A DNA stretch of 14,274 nt from Muribaculaceae bacterium (GTDB lineage Bacteria; Bacteroidota; Bacteroidia; Bacteroidales; Muribaculaceae): NCBI GenBank assembly GCA_017545095.1, contig JAFYCU010000080.1, forward strand, positions 1 to 14,274. Reading direction: 5' to 3'. Of this stretch, positions 13,163 through 14,274 are shown piece by piece (position 1 is the first letter of the stretch; every line of letters starts with the position of its first letter). The notes beneath the pieces are model-generated. The model saw nothing but the letters and a program-made list of their open reading frames with translations. It did no database searches and had not been told where the DNA came from. A program made the position numbers and the translations under genes.

Positions 13163-13197
13163 AATAAAACAATAAATAAAAGGGTTAAACAAAATGC

Positions 13198-14001
13198 TCA
13201 CTCCTCGCGGTCGGCCACCGGGGCCGGCTTCACGAGCAGTGCGCTGAACTCATACAATAGGTAGATGGGCAGGAACACGATGGTGAGCGTGAACGGGTCG
13301 CCCGTGGGTGTGATGAAGGCGGCGAGCACGAGCAGGACCACCACAGCATGGCGGCGGTAGCGGGCGAAGAACTCGCGGTGCAGCACATCCAGGCTGCCCA
13401 GCAGCCACGACAGCAACGGCAACTCGAAGATGAGGCCCATCACAAACAGGAGCATCATAAACGTGTCCATATAGCTGTCGAGCGAGATCTGGTTGGGCAC
13501 CATCGCACTCACATGGTAGTCGGCCAAGAAACGCAGCGTTACGGGAAACACCACTAGATAGCCCACAGCCACACCGGCAAAGAACATCACATTGCCCATC
13601 ACAAAGGCTATGCCCACTCCGTGCCGCTCGTGGGCATAGAGTGCCGGAGCTACAAAGGTCCACAGCAGGTAGATGAGTATCGGGAACGACAGCACGAGGG
13701 CCAGATAGAACGAGGTGGACATGTGGATAAAGAACTGCGAGGCGAGCTGGATGTTGATGAGCTCGACGTGAAACCCATCGGTGGTGAACGCGGGCAGACC
13801 GGGAATGGCGGCGGTGATGCGGGCAAAGAGCTGGTAGAGCACGAAGTCGCCATGGCACGGCGCAAGAATCACGCTGTCGAAGATGCGTGGCATGGCGGCA
13901 AACAGGATGATGGCCATGGCAACAACCACAACAGCCATCTTTACCAGCACCGCTCGCAGCGCATCCAGATGGTCCCAAAACGACATCTCTTGCTCGTCCA
14001 T
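13198..14001 (-). CDS. tatC: Twin-arginine translocase subunit TatC
   Basis: A 267-residue polytopic inner-membrane protein matching TatC. It starts with MSFWDHLDALRAVLVK, the family's conserved E/D-x-H-L-x-E/D-L-R segment, though here DHLDALR. Its hydrophobic segments fit the usual six helices, and it contains FPILIYLLWTFVAPALYAHER and the late segment FITPTGDPFTLTIVFLPIYLLYE, both typical. TatC recognises twin-arginine signal peptides and, with TatA, moves folded proteins across the membrane. An insertion of about 60 residues after the first helix, into the periplasm, makes it slightly longer than E. coli TatC, as often seen in Bacteroidota. It lies 85 nt downstream of a tatA-like gene on the same strand. 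The C-terminus is short and acidic. Confidence 0.93.
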   Translation of the reverse strand: MDEQEMSFWDHLDALRAVLVKMAVVVVAMAIILFAAMPRIFDSVILAPCHGDFVLYQLFARITAAIPGLPAFTTDGFHVELINIQLASQFFIHMSTSFYLALVLSFPILIYLLWTFVAPALYAHERHGVGIAFVMGNVMFFAGVAVGYLVVFPVTLRFLADYHVSAMVPNQISLDSYMDTFMMLLFVMGLIFELPLLSWLLGSLDVLHREFFARYRRHAVVVLLVLAAFITPTGDPFTLTIVFLPIYLLYEFSALLVKPAPVADREE

Positions 14002-14014
14002 AGTTCAGAGTATT

Positions 14015-14038
14015 AGTAAACAAGTAAACGAGTAAACA
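14015..14038. repeat. Three 8-bp AGTAAAC(A/G) tandem repeats
   Basis: AGTAAACA, AGTAAACG, AGTAAACA run head to tail in the 85-nt spacer between tatA and tatC, just upstream of tatC in the direction of transcription. The copy number may vary by slippage. Confidence 0.7.
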
Positions 14039-14086
14039 AGCGTCCCTACAGGTCTCGGTTCTTGCATCTCGCATCTTGTCTCTCGG

Positions 14087-14274
14087 TTACGACTCATCAC
14101 TCTTCTTCTCATCGACAGGACGCTTGATTTCGTCCTCGATGTCGTTGATGCCCTGCTTGAACGAGCGCACACCCTTGCCTAAGCCTTTCATCAGCTCGGG
14201 AATCTTTTTGCCACCAAAGAGCAGCAGCACCACAAACACGATGATAATCAGCTCGGTAGTTCCCAAATTGCCGA
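14087..14274 (-). CDS. tatA: TatA/TatE-family translocase subunit, 5' end outside window
   Basis: This partial gene has about 61 residues present and its start beyond the window edge. The visible part begins [21 protein letters not shown], the single transmembrane helix with an early Glu typical of TatA, then [20 protein letters not shown], the amphipathic helix with the family's FGxKKxPEL and G-x-G pattern, and ends in a charged tail (DEEIK-like, then DEKKSDES) before a TAA at 14087-14089. TatA oligomerises to form the translocation pathway with TatC. The single gene before tatC fits the minimal Bacteroidota Tat system, without a separate TatB seen here. Confidence 0.9.
   Translation of the reverse strand, partial: GNLGTTELIIIVFVVLLLFGGKKIPELMKGLGKGVRSFKQGINDIEDEIKRPVDEKKSDES

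Overview
The window looks like a chromosomal segment of a gut-type Bacteroidales bacterium (phylum Bacteroidota). The reasons are the gene content (bile-acid-type symporter, CotH and GH16 proteins carrying dockerin repeats, a TonB-type protein with a Cys-rich N-terminus, tatA-tatC, a Nudix/winged-helix regulator), the near absence of Shine-Dalgarno sequences, and several matches to the Bacteroidota promoter consensus (-33 TTTG, -7 TAnnTTTG). I cannot name a species. Genes are moderately GC-rich and the spacers AT-rich; nearly every sizeable spacer carries its own short direct or inverted repeats.

Layout. 1-240: no convincing gene, one perfect inverted repeat. 241-1731 (-): secreted CotH-like protein with a dockerin next to its signal peptide. 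1807-1974: degenerate tandem repeat running into the end of a bile acid:sodium symporter-family gene (1953-2831, -). 3080-4505 (-): an overlapping pair, a TonB C-terminal-domain protein followed by an exported class-I glutamine-amidotransferase-like (peptidase C26) hydrolase. 4624-5771 (-): a translationally coupled pair, a Cys-rich single-pass membrane protein followed by a short radical SAM activase-like enzyme. The TonB-type protein and the Cys-rich membrane protein share a duplicated N-terminal domain, leader and -7 promoter box. 5915-8974 (-): Nudix/winged-helix regulator, macro-like + DUF1810 protein, and vWA + macro-like protein, in that transcriptional order. 9274-12405 (+): large GH16 beta-glucanase-like enzyme with three tandem copies of a ~215-residue module and a C-terminal dockerin. 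12647-14274 (-): tatA (5' end outside the window), tatC and a lipoprotein gene, separated from the GH16 gene by a large perfect hairpin.

How the genes may work together. The most promising unit is 5915-8974. Two neighbouring proteins share a homologous VFGSN...GGAA...GCG domain resembling macro domains, each fused to a different partner (vWA with a complete MIDAS; DUF1810), and they lie behind a Nudix/winged-helix gene with an intact Nudix box and a near-consensus promoter. Macro and Nudix folds both typically handle ADP-ribose derivatives, so an NAD+/ADP-ribose sensing or repair role is a coherent but unproven reading. The GH16 and CotH proteins have similar dockerins at opposite ends of their chains and could join the same cell-surface or extracellular assembly; no cohesin is visible here. 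The Tat genes are housekeeping secretion functions.
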